DNA from: Terrirubrum sp051646285
Lineage (GTDB): Bacteria; Pseudomonadota; Alphaproteobacteria; Rhizobiales; Beijerinckiaceae
Direction of reading: 5' to 3'
DNA: 12,273 nt
NCBI GenBank assembly: GCA_051646285.1
Contig: JBOFCU010000249.1
Span: 1-12,273 of the forward strand
A model generated the notes under the pieces. The model was not told the DNA's origin. It saw only the letters and a list, made by a program, of their open reading frames with translations, and made no database searches. Made by a program: the position numbers and the translations under genes. Below, piece after piece: positions 1-6,792 of the stretch (position 1 is its first letter; the number at the start of each line of letters is the position of its first letter).

Positions 1-789
1 CTGCGCGATATGATTGAACATGCGCAGGCTATGGGAAATGGGCACGCTGCCGGTCCAGCCATCATGAATGCCGGCATATATTTTCGTGCGCATCAGCAAT
101 TCCGGCTTGGCCGATGGCATAAATAACGGCGAACGCCGCCGCGCCTCGGCCTCATCGAGCGTGGCCGCATTGCCGGTGCAGGCCCGCACATCACGCGCAT
201 AGGCATCGGGCTGGCGCTGCGCGTGCCAGGCGGCAAGATCGCTGACGGGCACCCACGCATAAATACCGCGTGCCGCAACGATTGCCTGCATCATTGCGCA
301 CAAGGCGCTGTAGCCGCCGCCGGATTCGCCAACAATAAAAATGTTAGCTTCATCAACCGGCGCATGGCGCTTGGCATAGCGCACGGCGCCAGCGATTTGC
401 GCGAGAGCGGATGGGCTGCAACAGCCATCACTATTGGTATTGCCGCCCGCCAGCGCAGGGCGGATATAACTCCAGTTGCGGTTGCGGACGGCGCTCACCA
501 GCGGCGTTTCGCGCCCGGACAGGCTGGCAGGGGTGCCACGCCACGAGGGCAATTCGACAATCAGCGGGCCAGAGGCCGATCCTGCAAAAAACCGTGCCGC
601 CTGTGCCGGTGCTGCGCCATCAGCGGGGATGGTGACCGCCTCGAAGAGGGAGCGCCATTTTTCATAGAGCGTGGCGTGCGTCGAAAATCGCGCCGTATCG
701 GCTGGTGTGCTGGCCAGACTGGCCCACAAGACGATTGCAGCCAGAGCCAAGGCGCCAGCCATCCAGCGCTTGCGCCGGAGAAAAATCAT
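1..789 (-). CDS. Membrane-anchored or exported alpha/beta hydrolase (prolyl-oligopeptidase/S9-like), 3' end beyond the window
   Basis: This open frame of 263 codons runs off the left edge, so the C-terminus is missing. The start is ATG at 789, overlapping the stop of the upstream polymerase gene as ATGA, which indicates translational coupling. Residues 1-9 are basic (MIFLRRKRW) and 10-27 are hydrophobic, giving a signal peptide or N-terminal anchor, so the enzyme probably acts in the periplasm. GESGGGYSA (154-162) is a nucleophile elbow with Ser156 as the likely catalytic serine. WSYIRPALAGG (106-116) matches the strand and oxyanion region of S9-type hydrolases, and GIHDGWTGSVPISHS (240-254) matches the segment near the catalytic His in that group. 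The substrate is unknown. Next to a Wzy-like gene, a polysaccharide deacylase or esterase role is plausible but is inference. The fold is fairly sure, the substrate is not. Confidence 0.75.
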   Translation of the reverse strand, partial: MIFLRRKRWMAGALALAAIVLWASLASTPADTARFSTHATLYEKWRSLFEAVTIPADGAAPAQAARFFAGSASGPLIVELPSWRGTPASLSGRETPLVSAVRNRNWSYIRPALAGGNTNSDGCCSPSALAQIAGAVRYAKRHAPVDEANIFIVGESGGGYSALCAMMQAIVAARGIYAWVPVSDLAAWHAQRQPDAYARDVRACTGNAATLDEAEARRRSPLFMPSAKPELLMRTKIYAGIHDGWTGSVPISHSLRMFNHIAQ

Positions 790-2162
790 GATGCAGCGAG
801 CGGCCGCGCCGGACGGCTTTTCTGCCTGCGCGCCTGCGTGTCTTTCTGGAAACGCTGCCAGCGTTCGCCAACCAGGACCGCGCGCGCCATGGGCAGAATA
901 AACCAGAAAATAAAATCCGCCTGAAAGGGCCCATCATTGTGGTAGTTGATGTGAATGGCGTAGGGCAGAAATGCGAGCAGCATGAGCAGGCTTGGCCCAA
1001 TTCTCCACACAGCAAATGCCGCAATCAGGATGATCGCCACGCCATGCTTGTTGATGACCATCAGGTAATAATTATGCAGGGCATGCAGCATCACCGCATC
1101 CTGGTTGGGAAAATTCTTGAGCTGCTCCCAAAACAGGCTCCAGTAGTTGCGGCTGTCGAATGACAGGCCGTAACCATAGGGGCGATCCAGAAAGAGCAGA
1201 ATACCAAGCGTACGCAACACTTTTCTGCCAGCTGATGAACCATCATCCGTCTTGGCCACACGCACGCCCATCGTGGCCAGCATATTCATCAGATCATCGA
1301 GAAACACGACAAAGGGCAGGACAGTGAGGGCCAGCAAAATCCCGATGGCCGGGCGCAAAACAAAAACATACAGCACCAGGAAAACGGCAAGCCCGAGCAG
1401 GGGCGACCGGTTGCCCGAAACGATTGCGCCAAAGGTGACGGCCAGCAGCAGGACTATAAGCTGCGGTGAAAACCGTTCCATCAACGCCTTGCCCTGGCGC
1501 GCCGCCAACAAAAGAAAACCCGTGGCGAACAGCAGGCAAAGCTGAGTGCCCAGATGCACCGGGCTGAATGACAAGCCCATCGCCCGCAACCTTTTGACGA
1601 GGAAAACACTGTCTTCCTCAACCGAAACCGGCTGGAGACGCTGCAAGGCGGAGCGCAAAACCCAGGCGGCATCCACGCCGATGAATTGGAGCGTTGCCAA
1701 CGCGGTCGACAATCCGATCACACCGGCCAGAACGAAAAAAATGGGCCGCAATCCGCAAACACGCACAAGGCACGCGCCCACCACCACACTGATGGCGGCC
1801 TGAACATGAATTTCCAGAATTTGCCGGGCCAAATCCGTCAGCAACGCCCGGTTGAGCAGGCTGGCCACGGCGCCGGCTACCGCGCAGGCCAGAATGATGA
1901 GCAGGACCATGCGGACATCATGGATGGACTGCCACAAAATGCGGGGGGCTGACGCGGCAACCATAACAATGATCAGCGCCGCGCAGATCGCACGCAGAGG
2001 CAATCCGGGAATGCCAAACTTGACGAGGGCAACCGAGAGAAAAATGGTTGCGGCAAAAAGCGTCAGGCACGCATAAAAAAGAAAATCGCGCCGCGCAGCT
2101 ATATCCGGCACGAGCGCCTGCTCGCCGGTCTGCATCCGTGGAAGGGCCGCCTGGCTCGCCAT
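786..2162 (-). CDS. Wzy/O-antigen polymerase-ligase-like polytopic membrane protein
   Basis: From ATG 2162 the product is 458 residues with about a dozen hydrophobic segments (roughly 27-47, 54-72, 86-103, 118-136, 140-162, 203-221, 232-249, 253-288, 366-386, 390-404 and 415-430). A large non-hydrophobic loop lies between about 290 and 365. This is the layout of Wzy polymerases and O-antigen ligases. SGNRSPLLGLAVFL (249-262) matches the conserved segment usually written S-R-(G/S)-x-L, and HALHNYYLMVINKHG (360-374) matches the HNxxL loop motif. The likely role is joining lipid-linked repeat units in the periplasm during exopolysaccharide or O-antigen assembly. The start is uncertain: ATGs at 2180 and 2231 are in frame, and 2162 was chosen because AGGA lies 11 bases upstream and the extra N-terminal residues look non-coding. 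The gene is coupled to the downstream hydrolase and divergent from the sugar transferase. Polymerase and ligase cannot be told apart here. Confidence 0.8.
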   Translation of the reverse strand: MASQAALPRMQTGEQALVPDIAARRDFLFYACLTLFAATIFLSVALVKFGIPGLPLRAICAALIIVMVAASAPRILWQSIHDVRMVLLIILACAVAGAVASLLNRALLTDLARQILEIHVQAAISVVVGACLVRVCGLRPIFFVLAGVIGLSTALATLQFIGVDAAWVLRSALQRLQPVSVEEDSVFLVKRLRAMGLSFSPVHLGTQLCLLFATGFLLLAARQGKALMERFSPQLIVLLLAVTFGAIVSGNRSPLLGLAVFLVLYVFVLRPAIGILLALTVLPFVVFLDDLMNMLATMGVRVAKTDDGSSAGRKVLRTLGILLFLDRPYGYGLSFDSRNYWSLFWEQLKNFPNQDAVMLHALHNYYLMVINKHGVAIILIAAFAVWRIGPSLLMLLAFLPYAIHINYHNDGPFQADFIFWFILPMARAVLVGERWQRFQKDTQARRQKSRPARPLAAS

Positions 2163-2527
2163 CAATTCATCCGTCCTCATGGCCGTTAAATGCTGTGGGC
2201 CATGGCAAAGCAAGTGTGCCGGCCGCGACATTCTTCAAACACATACCGCTGTGGCTATTTTAGGGGTTGTATTTTGTGCGTCGCACAATAAATTGGGTTA
2301 ACAAGCTGTAAAACAATCTCGACAGTCTCTCGCCTTTGCGTTAGGAACTCGAGTGTTGCGTTTCAAGCGTAGGCGTGCGCGTCAGGTGTAGTAAGTTGCA
2401 AGCTGTCAGCCATGTTTGCGTTGTCTTTTTGACATAAAGTTTGGCTAAGAAGCAGCATAAGGGCGGATCGTTCAAGTATAGTCTCGACGAAGCGGCCTTA
2501 CTCAACATCAGTGGTGTCTGTTTAGCT
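2163..2527. other. Divergent intergenic region between polymerase-like and sugar-transferase genes
   Basis: About 365 bases lie between the chosen starts. They are AT-richer than the flanking genes and carry the 15-bp palindrome at 2274-2288. There is a TTGACA at 2429-2434 facing the sugar transferase but no convincing -10 at 16-18 bases. TAAAAT on the minus strand just inside the palindrome could be a -10 for the polymerase operon. An 8-bp direct repeat CAAGCTGT occurs at 2302-2309 and 2399-2406. A TTG at 2441 could extend the sugar transferase by 29 residues, but these look non-conserved. I see no separate gene here. Confidence 0.6.
2274..2288. promoter_or_regulatory. Perfect palindrome TTGTGCG-T-CGCACAA, candidate operator
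   Basis: Two 7-base arms are exact reverse complements around a single T. The site is between the divergent polysaccharide genes, where a dimeric helix-turn-helix regulator could control both directions. On the minus strand it is 112 bases upstream of ATG 2162 and 43 bases upstream of ATG 2231. There is no T-tract, so it is unlikely to be a terminator. I cannot assign the regulator family. Confidence 0.5.
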
Positions 2528-3256
2528 ATGTCCAATACTCGCGCAGCTCCAATCAATGCCAAACCGCGCGCGTTTGCTGGTGTGAATGACCGGCGTTTGA
2601 CGCAAGCCTCACATCGCACGGTTGTCTTTCCGTTTCATGATAATCTTCAGCTCAGGCGGATCGGACGGGCTGATCCCCTGTTCGAAGGGGTCAAGCGCGC
2701 CGTTGATATCGCAGGTGCAGCAACTGTGACCTTGCTGATTTCGCCGCTCCTTGCTGGTCTGGCTGTCGCGATCAAGGCCGATTCCAAAGGGCCGGTTCTG
2801 TTCAAGCAGCGGCGCACCGGGCGCTATGGTCAAGTCTTCTACATTTACAAATTCCGGTCCATGACCACGATGGATGACGGGGCCGTTGTACGGCAGGCCG
2901 AGGCTGGCGACCAGCGTGTCACCCGGCTGGGACGCTTCATCCGGGCCACCAGTCTTGATGAATTGCCGCAGTTGTTCAATGTTTTGCGCGGTGAGATGTC
3001 ACTGGTCGGGCCGCGCCCGCATGCCCTCGCGCATGATGAATTTTATGCCAAGCTTATCCCGGGGTACCGGCTGCGGCAGGCGGTCAAGCCGGGTATCACC
3101 GGGTTGGCGCAGGTGCGCCGTCAACGCGGCCCGACTCCGACCGTTGATCTGATGGCAAACCGGGTAGAAAGCGACATCCAGTATGTGCGGTCCCGTTCGG
3201 TCATGCTGGATTTGAAGATTTTGGTGCGTACCGTTTTCGCGCTCAAAGGGCTGTGA
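2528..3256 (+). CDS. ExoY/WcaJ-type undecaprenyl-phosphate sugar phosphotransferase (initiating transferase)
   Basis: From ATG 2528 the product is 242 residues. It is the short form of the bacterial sugar transferase family: a hydrophobic membrane segment (about 63-84) and the catalytic domain, without the four-helix N-terminal region of WbaP-like proteins. Motifs in order are KRAVDIAGA (56-64), GPVLFKQRRTGRYG (88-101), YKFRSM (107-112), RLGRFIRATSLDELPQL (133-149) with the Asp144-Glu145 catalytic dyad, MSLVGPRPH (157-165) and KPGITGLAQV (187-196). It transfers a sugar 1-phosphate from a nucleotide sugar to undecaprenyl phosphate at the inner face of the membrane, the first step of repeat-unit assembly. 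No clear Shine-Dalgarno precedes 2528. A TTG at 2441 is the only longer in-frame start. The gene is divergent from the Wzy-like gene, its presumed downstream partner, and is followed by a hairpin terminator. The sugar specificity cannot be read. Confidence 0.92.
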   Translation: MSNTRAAPINAKPRAFAGVNDRRLTQASHRTVVFPFHDNLQLRRIGRADPLFEGVKRAVDIAGAATVTLLISPLLAGLAVAIKADSKGPVLFKQRRTGRYGQVFYIYKFRSMTTMDDGAVVRQAEAGDQRVTRLGRFIRATSLDELPQLFNVLRGEMSLVGPRPHALAHDEFYAKLIPGYRLRQAVKPGITGLAQVRRQRGPTPTVDLMANRVESDIQYVRSRSVMLDLKILVRTVFALKGL

Positions 3257-3314
3257 TGGCTTCGGCCATGGTGGATGCGTTCTGCGCCCGCTGTTGCTTT
3301 CAAAGCCAATGATT

Positions 3315-3337
3315 GGCGGCCTTCGGGCCGCTTTTTT
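3315..3337 (+). terminator. Rho-independent terminator of the sugar transferase gene
   Basis: GCGGCC and GGCCGC form a perfect 6-bp stem around a stable TTCG tetraloop, extended by one G-T wobble, and are followed directly by six T. It lies about 60 bases after the stop at 3256. Confidence 0.88.
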
Positions 3338-3422
3338 CTGCCAGCGGCTTGATCCTTTCCGATTCTCTCCGATCCTTGGCGCTGTGCTGCTCTGCCCGTG
3401 GCGGCATCCCCTCAGACAGCAC

Positions 3423-3447
3423 AAAAAAGAGCGCCCGAAGGCGCCCT
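3423..3447 (-). terminator. Rho-independent terminator of the RTX gene
   Basis: Read on the minus strand, an 8-bp stem (core GCGCC/GGCGC with one G-U pair) closes a TTCG tetraloop and is followed by six T (A3423-A3428 on the plus strand). It begins about 27 bases after the RTX stop codon and faces the terminator of the convergent sugar-transferase gene. Confidence 0.85.
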
Positions 3448-3473
3448 TTCTGTCGTCAGAGATCAACTCTGAT

Positions 3474-4541
3474 TCAGCTTATGATCATGTCGCCGATGAC
3501 AACGATGTCCGAGGCCTGAATCGGAGCTGCCAAAGTTGCCAGATTGGCGAGCAGGATGGCAGCGCCTTCACCATCACCATCCGCATCATAGGACAGCGTG
3601 TCGAGAGCATCATTGAACAGGAACTGTGCGCCAGATCCGACAGCGGCCGTCCCAACCGTGAAGCCAGCATCGACATCATAGCCATCAGCGGCTGCGAACT
3701 CGAACACATCCTCACCGGAGACGAAACCACGGATGCGGTCGACGCCATTGGTCTCGGTGTCTTCAAACCGGAACGTGTCGCCACCCAGGCCGCCGGTCAG
3801 ATCGTCATTGCCGGCACGGCCACGGATGTAGTCGCCACCATCAAGCGCAGAGATCTTGTTGTCGAGTTCGTTGCCATAGAGGAAGTCAGCAAAATTGGTG
3901 CCTTCCAGATTCTCGAACTTGTCAGCCAGCTTGTCGATGCCAGCCCCGCCGGTGTTCTGGTTGACGCCAACCTTGGCAAGATCAACCGTGACACCGCTGG
4001 TCGAGCCGACCTTGTAGGTGACAAGATCAATGCCCTCGCCGCCGGTCAGAATGTCGTTGCCGACCCCGCCGCCGATGATGTCATTGCCCAGACCGCCATT
4101 GATGGAATCATTGCCGGCACCACCATACAAGTTGTTGTTGCCAGCATTGCCGATGATTGTGTTGTTGAGCTCATTGCCCTTGCCGTAAATGTCGGCTGTG
4201 CCGGACAGGCGCAGAATTTCGACATTGGCACCGAGAATGTAGTTGATTGTGGACACAACGGTATCGGTGCCTTCGCCGGCCATTTCCGTTACCTGATCAC
4301 CAGCATCATCAACGAAGTAGGTGTCGTTGCCTTCACCACCATACATGTCATCGGCCCCTTCGCCGCCCGACAGCTGGTCGTTGCCACCGCCGCCATACAG
4401 CGTGTCATTGCCTTCGCCGCCATACAGCACGTCGTTGCCTTCGCCACCGTCAAGGGTGTCGTTGCCGCCGTGCCCGTACATCATGTCGTTGCCGGCCGTG
4501 CCAGTCAGGTTATTGTCCAATGCGTCGCCATTAATGGCCAT
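3474..4541 (-). CDS. RTX calcium-binding protein with serralysin-type C-terminal domain (type I secreted)
   Basis: The product has 355 residues and no separate enzymatic or adhesive domain. Nonapeptide repeats of the GGxGxDxxx type occur in three blocks: about seven copies at 14-74, about five at 131-173 and two at 241-258. Between them is the TxxYxLGANVExLxLxGTA segment (about 98-116) often seen in alphaproteobacterial RTX proteins. Residues 266-350 (DRIRGFVSGEDVF, FLFNDALDTLSYDADGDG, ASDIVVI) match the C-terminal domain of serralysins and related type I substrates, so uncleaved C-terminal secretion is expected. The repeats should fold as a beta roll on binding calcium outside the cell. The start is ATG 4541, because GGAGG lies 5 bases upstream; the TTG at 4553 overlaps that ribosome site. 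No transporter genes are nearby. A matrix or surface-layer role is inference from the polysaccharide neighbours. Confidence 0.9.
   Translation of the reverse strand: MAINGDALDNNLTGTAGNDMMYGHGGNDTLDGGEGNDVLYGGEGNDTLYGGGGNDQLSGGEGADDMYGGEGNDTYFVDDAGDQVTEMAGEGTDTVVSTINYILGANVEILRLSGTADIYGKGNELNNTIIGNAGNNNLYGGAGNDSINGGLGNDIIGGGVGNDILTGGEGIDLVTYKVGSTSGVTVDLAKVGVNQNTGGAGIDKLADKFENLEGTNFADFLYGNELDNKISALDGGDYIRGRAGNDDLTGGLGGDTFRFEDTETNGVDRIRGFVSGEDVFEFAAADGYDVDAGFTVGTAAVGSGAQFLFNDALDTLSYDADGDGEGAAILLANLATLAAPIQASDIVVIGDMIIS
4320..4502 (-). repeat. 27-bp periodic coding repeats (RTX block 1)
   Basis: About seven 9-codon units encode GGEGNDxLY-like nonapeptides. Several share the same nucleotide core; on the plus strand, TCGTTGCCTTCGCC or a one-base variant recurs at 27-base steps. 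The nucleotide identity suggests recent unit duplication or homogenisation. More diverged units lie at 4023-4151 and 3768-3821. Confidence 0.8.
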
Positions 4542-4913
4542 TGCAGCCTCCAAAGAAAAAAAAGAAAACTGGCGCCCGGTTCCAGTTCCGTTTTCTTTAC
4601 CGTTTGTTTACCATCGCGCGCAAGAGCAACAATCATTCCAAAACCGCAAAATCAGCATTTTGCACCCGGTTTGAGCAGTATTCTTGCCGTTTTGTAACGC
4701 GCTAGAGTGATAGCAAGTGCCGCTTCGCGGAACCCCGATCATGAGGCGTCCTGCATTGGCATATTATCCATCTGCCTGCGGTGAAATCTGGCCGGGCGCG
4801 CTGCCATTCCGGCCCATGCGCACCGGCGCTGTTCCTGCGTCTTGACGGATGGAGCGGGTGATGAGGGGCCTGTGTCCTTGCCGGTGAAAGGGCTTGTGCG
4901 ATAGACCGGCTTC
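4542..4913. other. Divergent intergenic region between RTX and GtrA genes
   Basis: These 372 bases hold the RTX ribosome site (GCCTCC on the plus strand at 4545-4550) behind a long pyrimidine run on the RTX strand. They also hold a TTTACC direct repeat (4596-4601, 4607-4612) and an inverted repeat (4646-4663). A weak plus-strand promoter-like TTGCCG (4684-4689) with TGATAG 18 bases later could serve the GtrA gene. A 34-codon frame from ATG 4741 to TGA 4845 has no ribosome site and no recognisable content, so I do not call it. Confidence 0.5.
4646..4663. promoter_or_regulatory. Inverted repeat GCAAAAT-CAGC-ATTTTGC, candidate operator
   Basis: Two perfect 7-base arms flank a 4-base spacer, 105-122 bases upstream of the RTX start. 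There is no T-tract of terminator type after the second arm. Its place in the divergent RTX/GtrA region suggests a regulator site, but the family is unknown. Confidence 0.4.
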
Positions 4914-5321
4914 ATGGTCCTTGCTGTTACCTATGCCATTCTGGCTGCCGTGGCGATTGTCATCAATATTCTGGCACAGGATATCGTGATCCGGCTCTAC
5001 ACCGGACCGATGGCTCTTGCCGCCTCCGTGATTGCCGGCACCGGTGCCGGGCTGGTGGCCAAATACAGCCTCGACAAGAAATTTATTTTCAAATTTGTCA
5101 CGCACAGCGCTGCCCATAACAGCAAGACATTTTTGCTCTATGCGCTCATGGGCGTCGGCACGACCATCATTTTCTGGACGTTTGAATTCGGTTTTCACGC
5201 TGCGTTCGGCACGCGCGGGATGCGTTATCTTGGCGGCATCATCGGGCTGGTGATCGGCTATGTTGCCAAATATTATCTCGATAAACGGTTTGTTTTCCGC
5301 ACGCCGCAACCACGGCTTTAA
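4914..5321 (+). CDS. GtrA-family membrane protein
   Basis: The product has 135 residues and four hydrophobic segments (about 3-24, 33-50, 73-92 and 104-121). The two halves are similar: AKYSLDKKFIFK (49-60) closes the first pair of helices and AKYYLDKRFVFR (118-129) closes the second, the pseudo-repeat expected of GtrA. GtrA proteins are thought to help move or present polyprenyl-phosphate-linked sugars across the inner membrane for modification of O-antigen, teichoic acid or arabinogalactan. ATG 4914 is the first usable start, because an in-frame TAG lies at 4902-4904. No Shine-Dalgarno is visible, so it may be poorly translated or leaderless. It converges on a GT87-type gene, a plausible partner using the same class of lipid-linked sugar donor. 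Confidence 0.85.
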   Translation: MVLAVTYAILAAVAIVINILAQDIVIRLYTGPMALAASVIAGTGAGLVAKYSLDKKFIFKFVTHSAAHNSKTFLLYALMGVGTTIIFWTFEFGFHAAFGTRGMRYLGGIIGLVIGYVAKYYLDKRFVFRTPQPRL

Positions 5322-6586
5322 TGGCCGTCCATTTTATCTGACACTGCATATTGCTGCTGCCCGGCCCGGCGAAGAATATGAAACACCAGCGCGGTCATGC
5401 CGACCAGAATAAAACCGGAAGGGGTCCAGAAACGGTCACCATCCAGAATGGATTCAACGATGGAATCCTTGCGCAGCAGGCTGAACATCAGATTGCCGGC
5501 ATATCCCCAGACCTGCATCACCCCATTGCCGGCCAGAAGGATCCAAGCCTCGGTCCGGGTTGCATGGGTGAACAGGGCCGGCAGCAGCAATGCAATGCCA
5601 ATGCCATAGACCGGCAGATCATAGTCATAGGCATAGGGGCTCAGGCACAGGCTGGCGAGAGCGGCCAGGCCGAGCATAGGCCGGGGCGGAAACCGCAGGC
5701 GCAGTGCTGCAATTATCATTCCGATAGCCGCGAGTGCTGTGATCATTTGCGCGCTCATGGCGAGTGTCGCCGAGGCACCTGCGCTGCGCGTGGCTGCATA
5801 AACCGAGATCATGCGATGCAGGGGATAATAGCCCTGCACCAGAAATTCACTGGCCTCACGCACGCCATTCATAAAGGCGGGCCAGATTTTTATGCCAAGC
5901 GAAACCGTCGCCATGGCGCAAAGCAGAAAAGCCGTGGCGGCGGCAATGGCTATGGCGTACCAGCGCCGGGTGAGCAGCAGGTAAAAGCCAAACAGCACGG
6001 CAATGTGCGGCTTGATGATCATGATGCCGAGCGGCACACCGGCACCATCGCGCCGGGCCAGTACCAAAATGGCGGTGAGCCCCAGAAGCGCGCCGCTCAT
6101 CATGCCATTCTGTCCGCATGACAGGGTGATGGCGATGGCCGGAAAGGTTAAAAGCACGGCAAGCGGAAATTGCGGCCCGCTCAGGCGGCGCATCACCAGC
6201 AGATACGCGCCAAGCGATGTTGCCATGAAAAGCGTATAGGCCAGCCAGCGCGGCATTGTCGCCAGTGCGCCAACCACAAGGTTGAAGGGCGGCGGGTAGG
6301 TCCAGGGCATGAAGCTGTTCTTGCCAGTCAACAGCTGCTGCGCTGCAAACAGCTTTTCCAGAAAATAGGCCTGGTCAGCGGTGCCGCTGTTGACCATCGT
6401 GCCGACCAGATACAGCGCATCAAAATCAATCAGGGGCCGCGCTGCGCCCCACTGGGTGTCGGCGAATTTTGGAATGGCTCCGGCGAAAGCCAGCAGCAGG
6501 GCGAGATACAGCCCGCGCCGCACCATGGGACTGATGGTCAAAACGGGGAAGCCGGCTGTCGGTTTGGCTGTGGCTGCTTCAGGCAT
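5318..6586 (-). CDS. GT87/DUF2029-type polyprenyl-phosphate-sugar glycosyltransferase (GT-C fold)
   Basis: The product has 422 residues from ATG 6586; a TTG at 6607 would add seven. It has many membrane helices. DFDALYLVG (54-62) after the first helix carries the acidic pair expected in the first periplasmic loop of GT-C enzymes. TYPPPFNLV (96-104), CGQNGMMSGALLG (157-169), IKPHIAVLFG (191-200) and SPYAYDYDLP (316-325) are family hallmarks. GT87 members such as mycobacterial PimE use polyprenyl-phosphate mannose at the outer face of the membrane. Here the sugar and acceptor are unknown; an acceptor polysaccharide or glycolipid from the nearby locus is inference. The gene converges on the GtrA gene with a 4-base overlap and no terminator between them. 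The ribosome site is weak for either start. Confidence 0.85.
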   Translation of the reverse strand: MPEAATAKPTAGFPVLTISPMVRRGLYLALLLAFAGAIPKFADTQWGAARPLIDFDALYLVGTMVNSGTADQAYFLEKLFAAQQLLTGKNSFMPWTYPPPFNLVVGALATMPRWLAYTLFMATSLGAYLLVMRRLSGPQFPLAVLLTFPAIAITLSCGQNGMMSGALLGLTAILVLARRDGAGVPLGIMIIKPHIAVLFGFYLLLTRRWYAIAIAAATAFLLCAMATVSLGIKIWPAFMNGVREASEFLVQGYYPLHRMISVYAATRSAGASATLAMSAQMITALAAIGMIIAALRLRFPPRPMLGLAALASLCLSPYAYDYDLPVYGIGIALLLPALFTHATRTEAWILLAGNGVMQVWGYAGNLMFSLLRKDSIVESILDGDRFWTPSGFILVGMTALVFHILRRAGQQQYAVSDKMDGH

Positions 6587-6722
6587 GGCGCGGCGGGGCT
6601 CATCCAACGGAAAGACATGGTGCGCACCAGACTAGCGTCATTCCTTTAATGTTCCGTTCATTATCGCTGCCAGAGCAGGTCTGTTCAGGCGATGCTCCTG
6701 ATCCTCATTTTGATCCGCGTGT

Positions 6723-6763
6723 TTGATCAATATCATGGCCGCGCGTTGCATGCCGCCTAGACT
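6723..6763 (+). promoter_or_regulatory. Candidate FNR/FixK-dependent promoter upstream of ydcH-like gene
   Basis: TTGAT-CAAT-ATCAT at 6723-6736 matches the FNR/FixK box TTGAT-N4-ATCAA at nine of ten positions. A TAGACT at 6758-6763 fits a -10 element. With a start of transcription near 6771 the box would be centred at -41.5, the class II activator position, and no good -35 is present, as expected for activator dependence. This is geometry only. Confidence 0.45.
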
Positions 6764-6792
6764 TGGCGCTATCAAAACGGAGCACAGGACTG

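Noticed and set aside
223..924. Plus-strand open frame of 233 codons
   Set aside because: It lies antisense to the hydrolase and polymerase genes, is rich in Arg, Cys and Gly as in GC-rich shadow frames, and shows no family motif.
2298..2312. TTAA-N7-TAAA, close to a CtrA site (TTAA-N7-TTAA)
   Set aside because: One half-site is imperfect and the region is AT-rich, so a chance match is likely without a second site or conservation.
3294..4697. Long open frame (467 codons) antisense to the RTX gene
   Set aside because: It is produced by the biased, repeated codons of the RTX repeats. Its translation is low-complexity (repeated VV/AA/IA patterns), and it has no ribosome site.
4741..4845. Small frame of 34 codons upstream of the GtrA gene
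   Set aside because: No Shine-Dalgarno, no recognisable motif, and composition like non-coding DNA.
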